Assembly: GCA_000620205.1 (NCBI GenBank)
Contig: JHVP01000010.1
Coordinates: 62,001-126,000, forward strand
Direction of reading: 5' to 3'
Origin: Geodermatophilaceae bacterium URHA0031
Lineage (GTDB): Bacteria > Actinomycetota > Actinomycetes > Mycobacteriales > Geodermatophilaceae
Length of the DNA: 64,000 bases
The notes beneath the pieces are model-generated. The model worked only from the letters and a program-made list of their open reading frames with translations, was not told the DNA's origin and ran no database searches. The translations under genes and the position numbers were made by a program. This document shows, in pieces, positions 38,670-47,612 of this stretch. How positions within the stretch are numbered: position 1 is the stretch's first letter; each line of letters starts with the position of its first letter.

Positions 38670-41579
38670 TCAGCCGAGCGCCTCGAGCACCAGCTCCGCC
38701 GGGTGCCAGGCCGTGCGCTGGGTGCCGTGGAAGATCTGCTGCCGGCAGGAGACGCCGGTGGCCGCGATGACCGCGTCGGCCGGGGCCGACCGGACCGCCG
38801 GGAAGAGCCGGTCCTCCCCCACCTGCAGCGAGATCTCGTAGTGCTCGGACTCGAACCCGAAGGAGCCGGCCATGCCGCAGCAGCCGGCGTCCAGCTCCTG
38901 CACGGTCACCCCCGGGATGCGCGAGAGCAGCGCCACGGTGGCCGCCGTCCCGGCCTCGGCCTTCTGGTGGCAGTGGCCGTGGAAGACGATCGTCCGCCCG
39001 GCCAGCCAGCTGTCCCCGCGCAGCGTCAGGCGACCGTCGTCGATCGCCTCGACCAGCAGCTCCTCGGGCAGCCGCACCCGCGACGCGACGTCGGCGACGT
39101 TCGGGTCGTCGGGCAGCAGGTCGACGTGCTCGGCCTTCAGCGTGAGGATGCAGGACGGTTCGCAGCCCACGACGGGCGATCCGGGCTCGGCGCCGTCGCA
39201 CAGGTCCTTCGCGAGCGCAGCCGCCTTCTGCCGGGCGTCGTCGAGCATGCCCTTGGAGATGCTCGCCCGGCCGCAGCAGCCCTTGCTCTCCAGCCGCACG
39301 GGGTGCCCGGCGGCCTCCAGCAGCCGCACGACGGCCTGGCCGATGCCCGGCTCGGTGTAGCTGGTGAACGAGTCGGCGAGCATCGTCACCGGCTGCTGGG
39401 TGGCACCGGCCGGCGCCTGGTGACCCTTGAACCAGCGCATCAGCGTGGTGCGGTGGAACACCGGCAGCTCGCGCTGCCGGGCGATCCCGAGCCGGGAGTC
39501 CATCAACGCCCGCAGCGGCCTGAGCTTCAGCGGCAGGTTCGACAGCGGGGCGGTGGCCGCGCCGAGCCTGTTCAGCGTGCGGATCGCGCCGAAGGCCCGC
39601 GAGCGCAGCGGCGTGCCGTGCACGTCGTGCTTGGCCGCCAGCGCCTCGCTCTTCATGGCCGAGACGTCGACCCCCAGCGGGCACTCGCTCTTGCAGGCCT
39701 TGCACATCAGGCACAGGTCGAGCACCTCGTGCAGCCGCTCGTCGGCCAGCGACGCGTGCGGATCGCCCTCGCTCAGCGCCTTGACCAGCGCGCCGGCCCG
39801 GCCGCGGGTGGAGTGCTCCTCCATCCGGGTGGCGATGTAGGAGGGGCACATGGCACCGGTCGTGGACTTCCGGCACAGCCCGATGTTCATGCACCGGTCG
39901 GCGGCCCCGAACATCCCGCCGACGACGTCGAACTGCAGCCGGGTGCGCAGCGGTCCCGGCTGCGGCGGGTTCTCGTCGCGCAGGTGCTCGGTCATCGACG
40001 GCGAGTCGACGATCTTGCCCGGGTTGAGCGTGCCCTGCGGGTCGAAGAGGCCCTTGACCTGGCGCATCGCCTCGTAGAGCTCGTCGCCGAACAGCTCCCG
40101 GTTGAACTCGCTGCGGGCCAGCCCGTCCCCGTGCTCGCTGGAGTTGACCCCGCCGTACTCGCGGACCAGGTCCTTGATCTCCACCGCGACCGAGCGCATC
40201 ACCTCGACCTGCCCGGGCTTGCTCAGGTCGACGAAGGGCCGGATGTGCAGGCAGCCGACCGAGCAGTGCCCGTAGAAGCCCGCCTCCAGGCCGTGCCGGT
40301 CCAGCACGTCGGCGAACCGGGCCGTGTACTCGGCCAGGTGCACCGGGTCGACGGCGGTGTCCTCCACGAAGGCCAGCGGCCGGCGCGCGCCCTCGGAGTT
40401 GGCCATCAGCAGGCCCAGCGCGGACTTGCGCACCTTGAGCAGGGCGCCCTGCTGGGCGGGGGTGACCGCGCGCAGCGTGTGGTAGCCGTGCCCGTTGCGC
40501 TCCCAGCGCTCGACCAGCGCGTCCATCGCCGCGACCAGCTCGGCCTCGTCGTCGCCGGTGAAGGAGACGAACAGCAGCGCCTCGGGGTCGCCCTGCAGGA
40601 TCTTCCCGAGCGCGGCGTACTCGATCTTCTGCCGGGACAGGTCGAGGATCGTGCGGTCCAGCAGCTCGACCCCGGCCGGGGAGAACGCCAGGGCGTCCTC
40701 GGTGGCGTTGATCGCCCCCTGGACGGACGCGAAGTGGCCCACCGCGAAGACCTGCCTCGACGGCTTGGGCACCAGCCCGACCCGCGCCGAGGTGACGATC
40801 GCGAGGGTGCCCTCGGAGCCCACCAGGAACTTCGCCAGGTCGAAGGGCCGCCCCTCGACCAGCCGGTCCAGCCGGTAGCCCCCGGCCCGCCGCCAGAACT
40901 GCGGGAACCCGGTCGCGATCGCGTCGGCGTTGGCCGCGACCAGCTCGGGCAGCCGGCGGTGGATCTCGGCCTCGAGGGTGTCGCCCTGCGCCCGGCGGGC
41001 CCGCTCGGCCTCGTCCACCACGCCGAAGGTCGCCGTCGACCCGTCGGCCAGGACGACGTCGACCTCCTGGACGTGGTCGATGGTCATGCCGAAGCGCACC
41101 GAGCCGCTGCCGGCGGAGTTGTTGCCGATCATCCCGCCGATCGTGGCGCGGTTCGACGTCGAGGTGTCCGGCCCGAACATCAGCCCGTGCGCCGCGGCCG
41201 CCCGGTTCAGGTCGTCCTGGACCACGCCGGGCTCCACCCGGGCGGTGGCCGTGGCCGGGTGGAGCTCGGTGATCCGGTGCATGTGCCGGGACAGGTCGAG
41301 CACCAGGCCCGGGCCCACCGTCTGCCCGGCGAGGCTGGTCCCGGCCCCTCGGGCCAGCACCGGGACGCCGGCCTCCCGGGCCAGCCGCACCGCGGCGACG
41401 ACGTCGGCGGTGTGCGCCGGGTAGGCCACCCCCAGCGGGGTCATCGTGTACATCGAGGCGTCCTGGCTGAACAGGTGCCGGGTGTAGTCGTCGAAGGCGA
41501 CCTCGCCGTCCAGGGCACGGGTCAGCTCCCGCTCGAGCTGCTCCGCCCCCAGCACCGTCCGCTCGGGAGCGGACGTCAC
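38670..41579 (-). CDS. FAD- and Fe-S-binding 2-hydroxyacid dehydrogenase (fused GlcD-GlcF type)
   Basis: A 969-residue fusion that probably oxidises a D-2-hydroxyacid such as D-lactate or D-2-hydroxyglutarate and passes electrons through Fe-S centres. The N-terminal FAD domain has VLARGAGTSLAGQTVG near residue 75 and AKFLVGSEGTLAI near 265. GHCSVGCLHIRP lies near 440. The 4Fe-4S motif CLMCKACKSECP is near 625, and two CCG domains carry KGCCGRAS near 765 and AGCCGMAG near 900. The GTG start overlaps the aminotransferase stop (GTGA), so the two are co-expressed. Confidence 0.9.
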   Translation of the reverse strand: MTSAPERTVLGAEQLERELTRALDGEVAFDDYTRHLFSQDASMYTMTPLGVAYPAHTADVVAAVRLAREAGVPVLARGAGTSLAGQTVGPGLVLDLSRHMHRITELHPATATARVEPGVVQDDLNRAAAAHGLMFGPDTSTSNRATIGGMIGNNSAGSGSVRFGMTIDHVQEVDVVLADGSTATFGVVDEAERARRAQGDTLEAEIHRRLPELVAANADAIATGFPQFWRRAGGYRLDRLVEGRPFDLAKFLVGSEGTLAIVTSARVGLVPKPSRQVFAVGHFASVQGAINATEDALAFSPAGVELLDRTILDLSRQKIEYAALGKILQGDPEALLFVSFTGDDEAELVAAMDALVERWERNGHGYHTLRAVTPAQQGALLKVRKSALGLLMANSEGARRPLAFVEDTAVDPVHLAEYTARFADVLDRHGLEAGFYGHCSVGCLHIRPFVDLSKPGQVEVMRSVAVEIKDLVREYGGVNSSEHGDGLARSEFNRELFGDELYEAMRQVKGLFDPQGTLNPGKIVDSPSMTEHLRDENPPQPGPLRTRLQFDVVGGMFGAADRCMNIGLCRKSTTGAMCPSYIATRMEEHSTRGRAGALVKALSEGDPHASLADERLHEVLDLCLMCKACKSECPLGVDVSAMKSEALAAKHDVHGTPLRSRAFGAIRTLNRLGAATAPLSNLPLKLRPLRALMDSRLGIARQRELPVFHRTTLMRWFKGHQAPAGATQQPVTMLADSFTSYTEPGIGQAVVRLLEAAGHPVRLESKGCCGRASISKGMLDDARQKAAALAKDLCDGAEPGSPVVGCEPSCILTLKAEHVDLLPDDPNVADVASRVRLPEELLVEAIDDGRLTLRGDSWLAGRTIVFHGHCHQKAEAGTAATVALLSRIPGVTVQELDAGCCGMAGSFGFESEHYEISLQVGEDRLFPAVRSAPADAVIAATGVSCRQQIFHGTQRTAWHPAELVLEALG

Positions 41580-42748
41580 GGCTGCTGCAGGCGCTCGAGG
41601 GCCGCCTGGATCCCCTGCGGGTCGACCTGCACGCCGGCCCGGACCAGGCCCATCTGCACCCCGCCCAGCGTGCCGACCAGGGTCAGGTCGTTGAAGTGGC
41701 CTAGGTGCCCGATCCGGAAGACCTTGTCCGCGAGCTTGCCCAGGCCCGCGCCCAGCGACATGTCGTACTCGCGCAGGATGACCTCCCGGACGGCGTCCGC
41801 ACCGCCGTCGGGCATCCAGATCGCGGTCAGCGAGCCGGAGTACTCCCGCTCGTCGAGGGCGAGCACCTCCAGGCCCCAGCCGCGCACCGCGGCGCGGGTG
41901 GCCTCGGCGTGCCGGGTGTGCCGGGCGTAGACCTGCGGCAGCCCCTCCTCCTGCATGATCGCCAGCGCCTCACGCAGCGCGTAGAGCAGGTTGGTGGCCG
42001 GCGTGTAGGGCCAGAACCCCCGTTGGTTGGCCGCCAGGATCGGCTGCCAGTCGAAGAAGGACCGCGGCAGCCCGGCCGTCTTGTTGGCCTGCAGCGCCTT
42101 CTCGCTCACCGCGTTGAAGCTCAGCCCGGGCGGGAGCATGAGCCCCTTCTGCGAGCCGGCGACGGTGACGTCGACGCCCCACTCGTCGTGCTCGTACTCG
42201 ATGCTGCCCAGCGAGGAGATGGTGTCCACCAGCAGCAGCGCGGGGTGGCCGACGTCGTCGATGGCCCGGCGGACCTCGGCCACCCGGCTGGTGACGCCGG
42301 TGGAGGTCTCGTTGTGGACCACCATGACGGCCTTGATCGCGTGCCCGGTGTCCGCCGCCAGCTGCTCCCGGGCGGCGTCGGGGTCGGCGCCGTGCCGCCA
42401 GTCGCCGGGGACGAACTGCACCTGCAGGCCCAGCCGCTCGGCCATCTCCCGCCAGAGGGTGGCGAAGTGGCCGGTCTCGAAGGCCAGCACGGTGTCCCCG
42501 GGCGACAGCGTGTTGGTCAGCGCCGCCTCCCACGCCCCGGTGCCCGACGCCGGGTAGAAGACCACCGGCTGGGTGGTGCCGAAGACCGGCTTGACCGCCT
42601 CGAGCACCTCGAGGCCGAGCGCGGCGAACTCCGGGCCGCGGTGGTCGATGGTCGGCGCCGCCATGGCCCGCAGCACCCGGTCGGGCACGTTCGTCGGGCC
42701 GGGGATCTGCAGGAAGTGGCGTCCGCCGGTGGTCGTCGTCGCTGACAT
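41576..42748 (-). CDS. Class V aminotransferase, serine/alanine-glyoxylate type
   Basis: A 390-residue PLP enzyme that transaminates glyoxylate to glycine, with serine or alanine as donor. It starts near LQIPGPTNVPDRVLRAM, has DHRGPEF, YPASGTGAWEAAL, VDTISSLGSIEYEHDEW and the PLP lysine in VAGSQKGLMLPPG near residue 200. The shape favours serine-glyoxylate aminotransferase (photorespiration/serine cycle type) over cysteine desulfurases. ATG 42748 is chosen on family length. First gene of a two-gene unit. Confidence 0.87.
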   Translation of the reverse strand: MSATTTTGGRHFLQIPGPTNVPDRVLRAMAAPTIDHRGPEFAALGLEVLEAVKPVFGTTQPVVFYPASGTGAWEAALTNTLSPGDTVLAFETGHFATLWREMAERLGLQVQFVPGDWRHGADPDAAREQLAADTGHAIKAVMVVHNETSTGVTSRVAEVRRAIDDVGHPALLLVDTISSLGSIEYEHDEWGVDVTVAGSQKGLMLPPGLSFNAVSEKALQANKTAGLPRSFFDWQPILAANQRGFWPYTPATNLLYALREALAIMQEEGLPQVYARHTRHAEATRAAVRGWGLEVLALDEREYSGSLTAIWMPDGGADAVREVILREYDMSLGAGLGKLADKVFRIGHLGHFNDLTLVGTLGGVQMGLVRAGVQVDPQGIQAALERLQQP

Positions 42749-42861
42749 GCCAGGAGCCCTCTCGTCACGCGGCTTCGGGCGCGACACCCGAAGTCCACCA
42801 TGCGGGAGGCTACTACCGGCTGGTGGACACCTGTGGCGAGCGAGCCCGTCCGGTGTGACGC

Positions 42862-42890
42862 TTGACACTGAGCGAAGGCACAGCTTCAAT
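42862..42890 (+). promoter_or_regulatory. SigA promoter of the dicarboxylate carrier gene
   Basis: TTGACA (42862-42867), 17 nt, TTCAAT (42885-42890). Perfect -35 and optimal spacing; predicted transcription start near 42897, leader about 80 nt. Confidence 0.7.
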
Positions 42891-42897
42891 TCCCGCC

Positions 42898-42925
42898 AGC
42901 GGTAAACCGCTTCCGCATCGCGGAA
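42898..42925. promoter_or_regulatory. Two adjacent palindromes at the carrier transcription start
   Basis: AGCGGT-AA-ACCGCT (42898-42911) and TTCCGC-ATC-GCGGAA (42911-42925) lie immediately after the -10 box. The second repeats the CTTCCGCATC core found at the malate synthase promoter, suggesting a common IclR-type regulator. Confidence 0.6.
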
Positions 42926-42977
42926 TCCACATCGAGCAGGCGGGCTCCGGCTCGTCGCGACGACTCAGGGGACAACG

Positions 42978-44483
42978 GTGTCCGTACAGCTCGTCCTGAT
43001 CCTGGTGCTCCTGGCGATCTTCCTGATCGCCACGGTGCTGCCCGTGCACATGGGGGCGCTCGGCTTCGTCGCCGCGTTCGCCTGCGGCTACTTCATCTAC
43101 AAGGGCTCCGAGGACGGCTACGACGACACGATCTTCGGCTTCTTCCCCGGGTCGCTCTTCGTCGTCCTGGTCGGGGTGACCTACCTCTTCGCCATCGCCA
43201 AGAACAACGGCACGGTCGACTGGCTGGTGCACGCCTCCGTCCGGGCGTCCGGCGGCCGGCTGGCGGCGATCCCGTGGGCGATGTTCACCGTCACCGCGGC
43301 GCTCACCGCCATCGGTGGCGTCGTCCCGGCCGTGGTCGCGATCATCGCGCCGGTGGGCATGTCGTTCGCGCGCCGCTACGGGATCACCCCCGTGCTGATG
43401 GGCCTGTTCATCATCAACGGCGCCACCGCCGGTGGGTTCTCCCCGCTCTCGGTGTTCGGCGTCATCACCAACGACGTCGTGGAGTCCAACGACCTGCCGG
43501 GCAGCCCGCTGTTCCTGTGGGGCGCCTCGATCGTCATCAACGTCCTGCTGTCGATCGTGGTGTTCTTCATCTTCGGCGGACGGAAGCTGCTCGGCGGCGC
43601 TCGCGTCGACATCAGCGACCCCACCGACGACGACTTCGTGGCGGCCTCCGTCGCCGGTGACGCCACCGAGGACACCGGCGAGGACATCCCGGGCGGCCCG
43701 GCCCGGCGCACGGCCGTGGGCAGCACCAGCACCGGCGGCGCCGCCGTCGCCGGCGGGCGGGTCCCCGAGGCGCGGCACGGGCAGCCCGGGCACCACCACC
43801 CCACCGCCGCCGAGCGCGCCGACACCAAGGCGGTCCAGACGACCGCACTGGCCGAGGAGCCGCACGAGGGCCAGGTCACCACCCTGGACCGGGACCGCGC
43901 GCTGACCCTGGGCGGCCTGGTGCTGCTGGTCGTCGGCGCCCTGGCCTTCGACCTGGACATCGGCCTGATGGCGATCACCGTGGGCGTGCTGCTGTCGGTG
44001 GTCGCCCCGCGCGGCGCCAAGGGGGCGGTGGGTCAGATCGCCTGGCCGACCGTGCTGCTGATCTGCGGCATCGTCACCTTCGTCGGGCTGATGCAGGACC
44101 AGGACGTGCCCGGCTGGCTGGGCGAGAACGTGTCCAGCCTCGGCGTCCCGCTGATCGCCGCACTGCTGATCTGCTACATCGGCGGCGTGGTCTCGGCCTT
44201 CGCCTCCACCACCGGGATCCTCGGGGCGCTGATCCCGCTCGCGGTCCCCTTCCTGCAGGGTCCTGACGCGGTCGGCGCGGTCGGGCTGATCACCGCCCTG
44301 GCGCTGTCCTCGTCGATCGTCGACTCCAGCCCGTTCTCCACCAGCGGCGCCCTCGTCGTGGCCAACGCCACCGAGGCCGAGCGGGACCGGACCTTCAGGA
44401 CCCTGATGATCTGGGGCTTCTCGATGGTCGCGATCATCCCGCTGGTCACCTGGCTGGTGCTGGTCGTCCCCGGCTGGCTCTGA
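42978..44483 (+). CDS. Dicarboxylate carrier, SLC13/MatC type
   Basis: A 501-residue inner-membrane carrier. The N-terminal half (residues 1-210) resembles the MatC N-terminal domain, and the second half (from about 310) has a matching helix set with FASTTGILGALIPLAVP and SSSIVDSSPFSTSGALVVA near the C-terminus. An unusual hydrophilic insert of about 90 residues, rich in Gly, His, Asp and Thr, separates the halves. MatC members carry malonate or related dicarboxylates. GTG start. Context suggests a C2-C4 acid. Confidence 0.78.
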   Translation: MSVQLVLILVLLAIFLIATVLPVHMGALGFVAAFACGYFIYKGSEDGYDDTIFGFFPGSLFVVLVGVTYLFAIAKNNGTVDWLVHASVRASGGRLAAIPWAMFTVTAALTAIGGVVPAVVAIIAPVGMSFARRYGITPVLMGLFIINGATAGGFSPLSVFGVITNDVVESNDLPGSPLFLWGASIVINVLLSIVVFFIFGGRKLLGGARVDISDPTDDDFVAASVAGDATEDTGEDIPGGPARRTAVGSTSTGGAAVAGGRVPEARHGQPGHHHPTAAERADTKAVQTTALAEEPHEGQVTTLDRDRALTLGGLVLLVVGALAFDLDIGLMAITVGVLLSVVAPRGAKGAVGQIAWPTVLLICGIVTFVGLMQDQDVPGWLGENVSSLGVPLIAALLICYIGGVVSAFASTTGILGALIPLAVPFLQGPDAVGAVGLITALALSSSIVDSSPFSTSGALVVANATEAERDRTFRTLMIWGFSMVAIIPLVTWLVLVVPGWL

Positions 44484-44507
44484 GCACCACCCCGCACGCC
44501 TGCACGA

Positions 44508-44543
44508 CCGCGCCCCGGACGGTGACCCGCCGCCGGGGCGCGG
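44508..44543 (+). terminator. Terminator of the dicarboxylate carrier gene
   Basis: Arms CCGCGCCCCGG and CCGGGGCGCGG pair exactly over 11 bp around a 14-nt loop, 24 bp after the stop. Confidence 0.75.
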
Positions 44544-44592
44544 CCACGTCCCGACCACGATGGCGATCACCGGCGACCCCGCGGAGGCAGTT

Positions 44593-45804
44593 GTGAGCAC
44601 GTCCCCAGACCCCGGCGACCAGCCGCCGCTGACCGGCGTCACCGTGCTGGAGGTGGGCGTCTTCATGGCCGCGCCCTACGCCTCGATGCAGCTGGCCGAC
44701 CTCGGCGCCCGCGTGCTCAAGGTCGAGGACCCCCGGGCCGGCGACCCGGTGCGCGCCAGCGGGCCGTTCCTGGACGGCGAGAGCTCGCCGTACCTCCGGC
44801 TGAACCGGAACAAGGAGTCGGTCGCGCTGGACCTCAAGTCCGCCGCAGGCAAGGAGGCCTTCCTCGCGCTCGTGCGCACCGCGGACGTCGTCATCGAGAA
44901 CCTGCGCCCCGGTGCGATGGCCCGGCTCGGGCTCGACGCCGCGGCGATCTGGGCGGTCAACCCCCGGGTGGTGTGCGCCTCCGGGTCCGGCTGGGGCCAG
45001 GACGGGCCGCTGGCACCGCTGCCCGGGCTGGACATCATGGCCCAGGCCCGCAGCGGGATCATGAGCATCACCGGCACCCCGGGCGGCGAGCCGGTGAAGG
45101 TCGGCGTCCCGGTCTGCGACCTGGTGTGCGGGCTGTACCTGGCCCTGGCGGTGACCGCCGCGCTGCGCGAGCGCGACCGCACCGGCCGTGGCCAGTCGAT
45201 CGACGTCTCGCTCTTCGAGGCGGGGGTGAGCCTGGCGGTCTGGGAGGCCGGCAAGTACTTCGCCACCGGCGAGGTCGGCGGGCCGCTGGGCTCGGCGCAC
45301 CAGAGCCAGGCGCCCTACCAGGCGTTCCAGACCGCCGACGGCTGGATCACGATCGGCGCGAACACGCCCAACACCTGGGCCGGCCTGTGCCGCACGCTGG
45401 ACATGGCCGACGAGCTGGCGGACCCCGGCTACGCCGACGCCAGCCGCCGGCACGCCCGGCGCGGGGAGCTGCTGGACGTCGTGGAGTCCCGCACCCGCCG
45501 CCGCACCACCGCCGAGCTGCTGGCGGCCCTCGGTGCGGCGGGGGTGCCGTGCGCGCCGATCAACGACTACGGCGAGGTCTTCACCGACGAGCACCTCACT
45601 GCCCGGGCCTTCTTCTGGGACGCCCCCCACCCGGCTCTGGGGCCGGTGCGGCAGCTCGGCTCGCCGATGCGGTTCTCCCGCACGCCGGCCGTCCGCGGGG
45701 TCGCCGGGCCCCCGCTGGGCGCGGACACCCGCGTGGTGCTGGAACGCTCCGGCGTGCCTGCCGAGGTCGTCGCCGCGGTGTGCGCCGAGGAGGGTCGGGC
45801 ATGA
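44593..45804 (+). CDS. CaiB/BaiF family (class III) CoA-transferase
   Basis: A 403-residue enzyme that moves CoA between carboxylic acids. GVTVLEVGVFMAAPYASMQLADLGA is the typical N-terminus, then KVEDPRAGDPVR and the catalytic Asp in LPGLDIMAQA near residue 150. GTG 44593 with GGAGG 5 nt upstream is preferred over ATG 44560. Overlaps the enoyl-CoA hydratase start (ATGA). The acid pair is unknown; with a dicarboxylate carrier and malate synthase nearby, dicarboxylates are plausible. Confidence 0.88.
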   Translation: MSTSPDPGDQPPLTGVTVLEVGVFMAAPYASMQLADLGARVLKVEDPRAGDPVRASGPFLDGESSPYLRLNRNKESVALDLKSAAGKEAFLALVRTADVVIENLRPGAMARLGLDAAAIWAVNPRVVCASGSGWGQDGPLAPLPGLDIMAQARSGIMSITGTPGGEPVKVGVPVCDLVCGLYLALAVTAALRERDRTGRGQSIDVSLFEAGVSLAVWEAGKYFATGEVGGPLGSAHQSQAPYQAFQTADGWITIGANTPNTWAGLCRTLDMADELADPGYADASRRHARRGELLDVVESRTRRRTTAELLAALGAAGVPCAPINDYGEVFTDEHLTARAFFWDAPHPALGPVRQLGSPMRFSRTPAVRGVAGPPLGADTRVVLERSGVPAEVVAAVCAEEGRA

Positions 45805-46586
45805 GCGAGCTCGAGGTCGCCCAGGACGGCAGCGTCCTCACCGTGCTGTTCAACCGGCCCGAGGCCCGCAACGCCATGACGTTCGCGATGTACGAGGGGC
45901 TGGAGGAGGCGTGCGCGCGGGCCGACGCCGACGAATCGGTGCGGGTGCTGGTGCTCCGCGGCGCGGGCGGCCGGGCCTTCGTGGCCGGCACCGACATCGC
46001 CCAGTTCCTGGACTTCGGGCGCGGGGACTCCACCAGCGGCGAGGACGGCATCGCCTACGAGGCGCGGATCGAGCGGGTGGTCAACCGGCTGGAGGACGTC
46101 ACCGTGCCCACGGTGGCCGCGGTCGAGGGCTCCTGCGTGGGGGGCGGGCTGGCACTGGCGGCCGCCTGCGACCTGCGGATCGCGACGGCGTCGTCCCGGT
46201 TCGGCGTCCCGATCGCCCGCACGCTGGGCAACTGCCTGTCGATGAACAGCTACTCGCTGCTGGTCCACCACCTCGGTCCGGGACGGACGCTGGACATGCT
46301 GCTGCGGGCCAGGCTGCTGTCCGCGGCGGACGCGCACTCCGCCGGGTTCGTCGGCGAGGTGGTGCCCGACGGCGAGCTGGACCCGGCGCTGGCCGCGCTG
46401 GTCCAGACGCTCCTCGGGCACGCGCCGCTGAGCATGAAGGCCGCCGGCCAGGCGGTCGCCCGGTTGCGCCGGGCCGCCCTGCCCGACGGCGACGACATCG
46501 TCCGCGAGGTGTTCGGCAGCGCGGACTTCCGGGCCGGCGTGCAGGCCTTCGTCGACCGTGGTCAGGTCAGCTGGACCGGCCGCTGA
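45801..46586 (+). CDS. Enoyl-CoA hydratase/isomerase family protein
   Basis: A 261-residue crotonase-fold protein coupled to the CoA-transferase gene. NRPEARNAMTFAMYE, FVAGTDIAQF (oxyanion-hole segment near residue 58) and AAVEGSCVGGGLALAAACDLRIA are clear. The first catalytic Glu position of classical hydratases reads as Gly/Thr-rich RTLGNCLS, so the reaction may differ (hydratase, isomerase or lyase). The last 20 bp overlap the 3' end of the iclR-type gene on the other strand. Confidence 0.85.
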   Translation: MSELEVAQDGSVLTVLFNRPEARNAMTFAMYEGLEEACARADADESVRVLVLRGAGGRAFVAGTDIAQFLDFGRGDSTSGEDGIAYEARIERVVNRLEDVTVPTVAAVEGSCVGGGLALAAACDLRIATASSRFGVPIARTLGNCLSMNSYSLLVHHLGPGRTLDMLLRARLLSAADAHSAGFVGEVVPDGELDPALAALVQTLLGHAPLSMKAAGQAVARLRRAALPDGDDIVREVFGSADFRAGVQAFVDRGQVSWTGR

Positions 46587-47382
46587 GCGCGCGGGCACCG
46601 TCCTCGCGCAGCTCGGCGGCGAGCGCGGCTGCGGTCCCCTGCAGCTGGGCGACGATCCCCGGCACGCTCTCCATCGGCACCCGCCCCTCGGGGCCGGACA
46701 CCGAGATGGCGGTCATCAACGGCCCGCCGAGCACCGGCACGGCCACGCAGCGGACCCCGGTCTCCTGCTCCCCGTCGTCGAGCGCGTAGCCCTGGGCGGC
46801 GATCTGCGGCAGCCGGGCCATCAACTCGTCCGGGTCGGTGACCGTCAGCGGCGTGCGCCGGGGCATGCCACCGCGGACCAGGAGCTCGCGGGCGGTCGGG
46901 GCCGGGAGCTGGGCAAGCAGCGCCTTGCCCACCCCGGTGCAGTGCAGGTGCACCCGGCGTCCGACCTCGGTGAACATCCGCATCGAGTGCCGCGAGGGCA
47001 CCTGGGCGACGTAGACCACCCGGTCGCCGTCCAGCATCGCCAGGTTCGCCGTCTCGCCCGTGGCGTCGACCAGCTCGCCCAGGTGCGGCCGCGCCCAGGT
47101 CCCGAGCGTGCGCGAGGAGCTCTCGCCGAGGTGGATCAGCCGCGGGCCCAGCACGTAGCGCCGGGAGGGCAGCTGCCGGACGTAGCCGCGGGCGACGAGG
47201 GTGCGGACCAGCCGGTGGATCGTGGACAGCGGGAGCCCGCTCTCCACGGCGAGCCGGGACAGGGCGACCTCGCCGCCGTCCTCGGCCATCAGCTCCAGCA
47301 GCAGGAACGCCCGTTCCAGGGACTGCACACCGCCGTCGCTGCCGTTCCCGCCGTTGCTGCCCGGGCCGCTGGTCTCGGCCAT
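46567..47382 (-). CDS. IclR family transcriptional regulator
   Basis: A 271-residue regulator with an N-terminal winged helix (SLERAFLLLELMAEDGG, SGLPLSTIHRLVRTLVARGYV) and a C-terminal effector domain (HCTGVGKALLAQL, RCVAVPVLGG). It is divergent from malate synthase, like IclR and AllR type regulators of glyoxylate metabolism. ATG 47382 with AGGAGAGAGG upstream is preferred; the frame is open to 47517 across the promoter. The effector could be glyoxylate or pyruvate (inference). Confidence 0.9.
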   Translation of the reverse strand: MAETSGPGSNGGNGSDGGVQSLERAFLLLELMAEDGGEVALSRLAVESGLPLSTIHRLVRTLVARGYVRQLPSRRYVLGPRLIHLGESSSRTLGTWARPHLGELVDATGETANLAMLDGDRVVYVAQVPSRHSMRMFTEVGRRVHLHCTGVGKALLAQLPAPTARELLVRGGMPRRTPLTVTDPDELMARLPQIAAQGYALDDGEQETGVRCVAVPVLGGPLMTAISVSGPEGRVPMESVPGIVAQLQGTAAALAAELREDGARALSGRSS

Positions 47383-47482
47383 GTGTGCCTCTCTCCTGCC
47401 TCGCGCCCACTGCTGGGCCGTCCTCCGGGCCCGCGCAGGGCCCGGCCCTGTCGGGACGGTCGGTCGGCGTACCGCCGTCGTC

Positions 47483-47511
47483 TTGACCCGGCTGGTGACC
47501 GAGGATACGTT
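47483..47511 (+). promoter_or_regulatory. SigA promoter of malate synthase
   Basis: TTGACC (47483-47488), 17 nt, TACGTT (47506-47511). Predicted transcription start near 47518, leader about 95 nt. Confidence 0.72.
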
Positions 47512-47547
47512 TTCCACATCACAGATGGAACCTTCCGCATCACGGGA
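47512..47547. promoter_or_regulatory. Candidate IclR operator, two sites 21 bp apart
   Basis: TTCCACATCACAGA (47512) and TTCCGCATCACGGG (47533) are direct copies of one motif with a spacing of two helical turns. The first is also part of TTCCA-N9-TGGAA. They cover the predicted transcription start, a repression position. A third copy is at 42911. Confidence 0.6.
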
Positions 47548-47612
47548 GGCCCCGTCCGCCGGTCCCGACTGCGGGACCCGTCGCCGGACGGCACGACATC
47601 CAGGGGAGAGCG

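Noticed and set aside
38604-41930. 1108-codon open frame on the plus strand opposite the FAD/Fe-S dehydrogenase
   Set aside because: High GC keeps antisense frames open; it has no recognisable motifs, and the minus-strand protein has complete catalytic motifs over the same bases.
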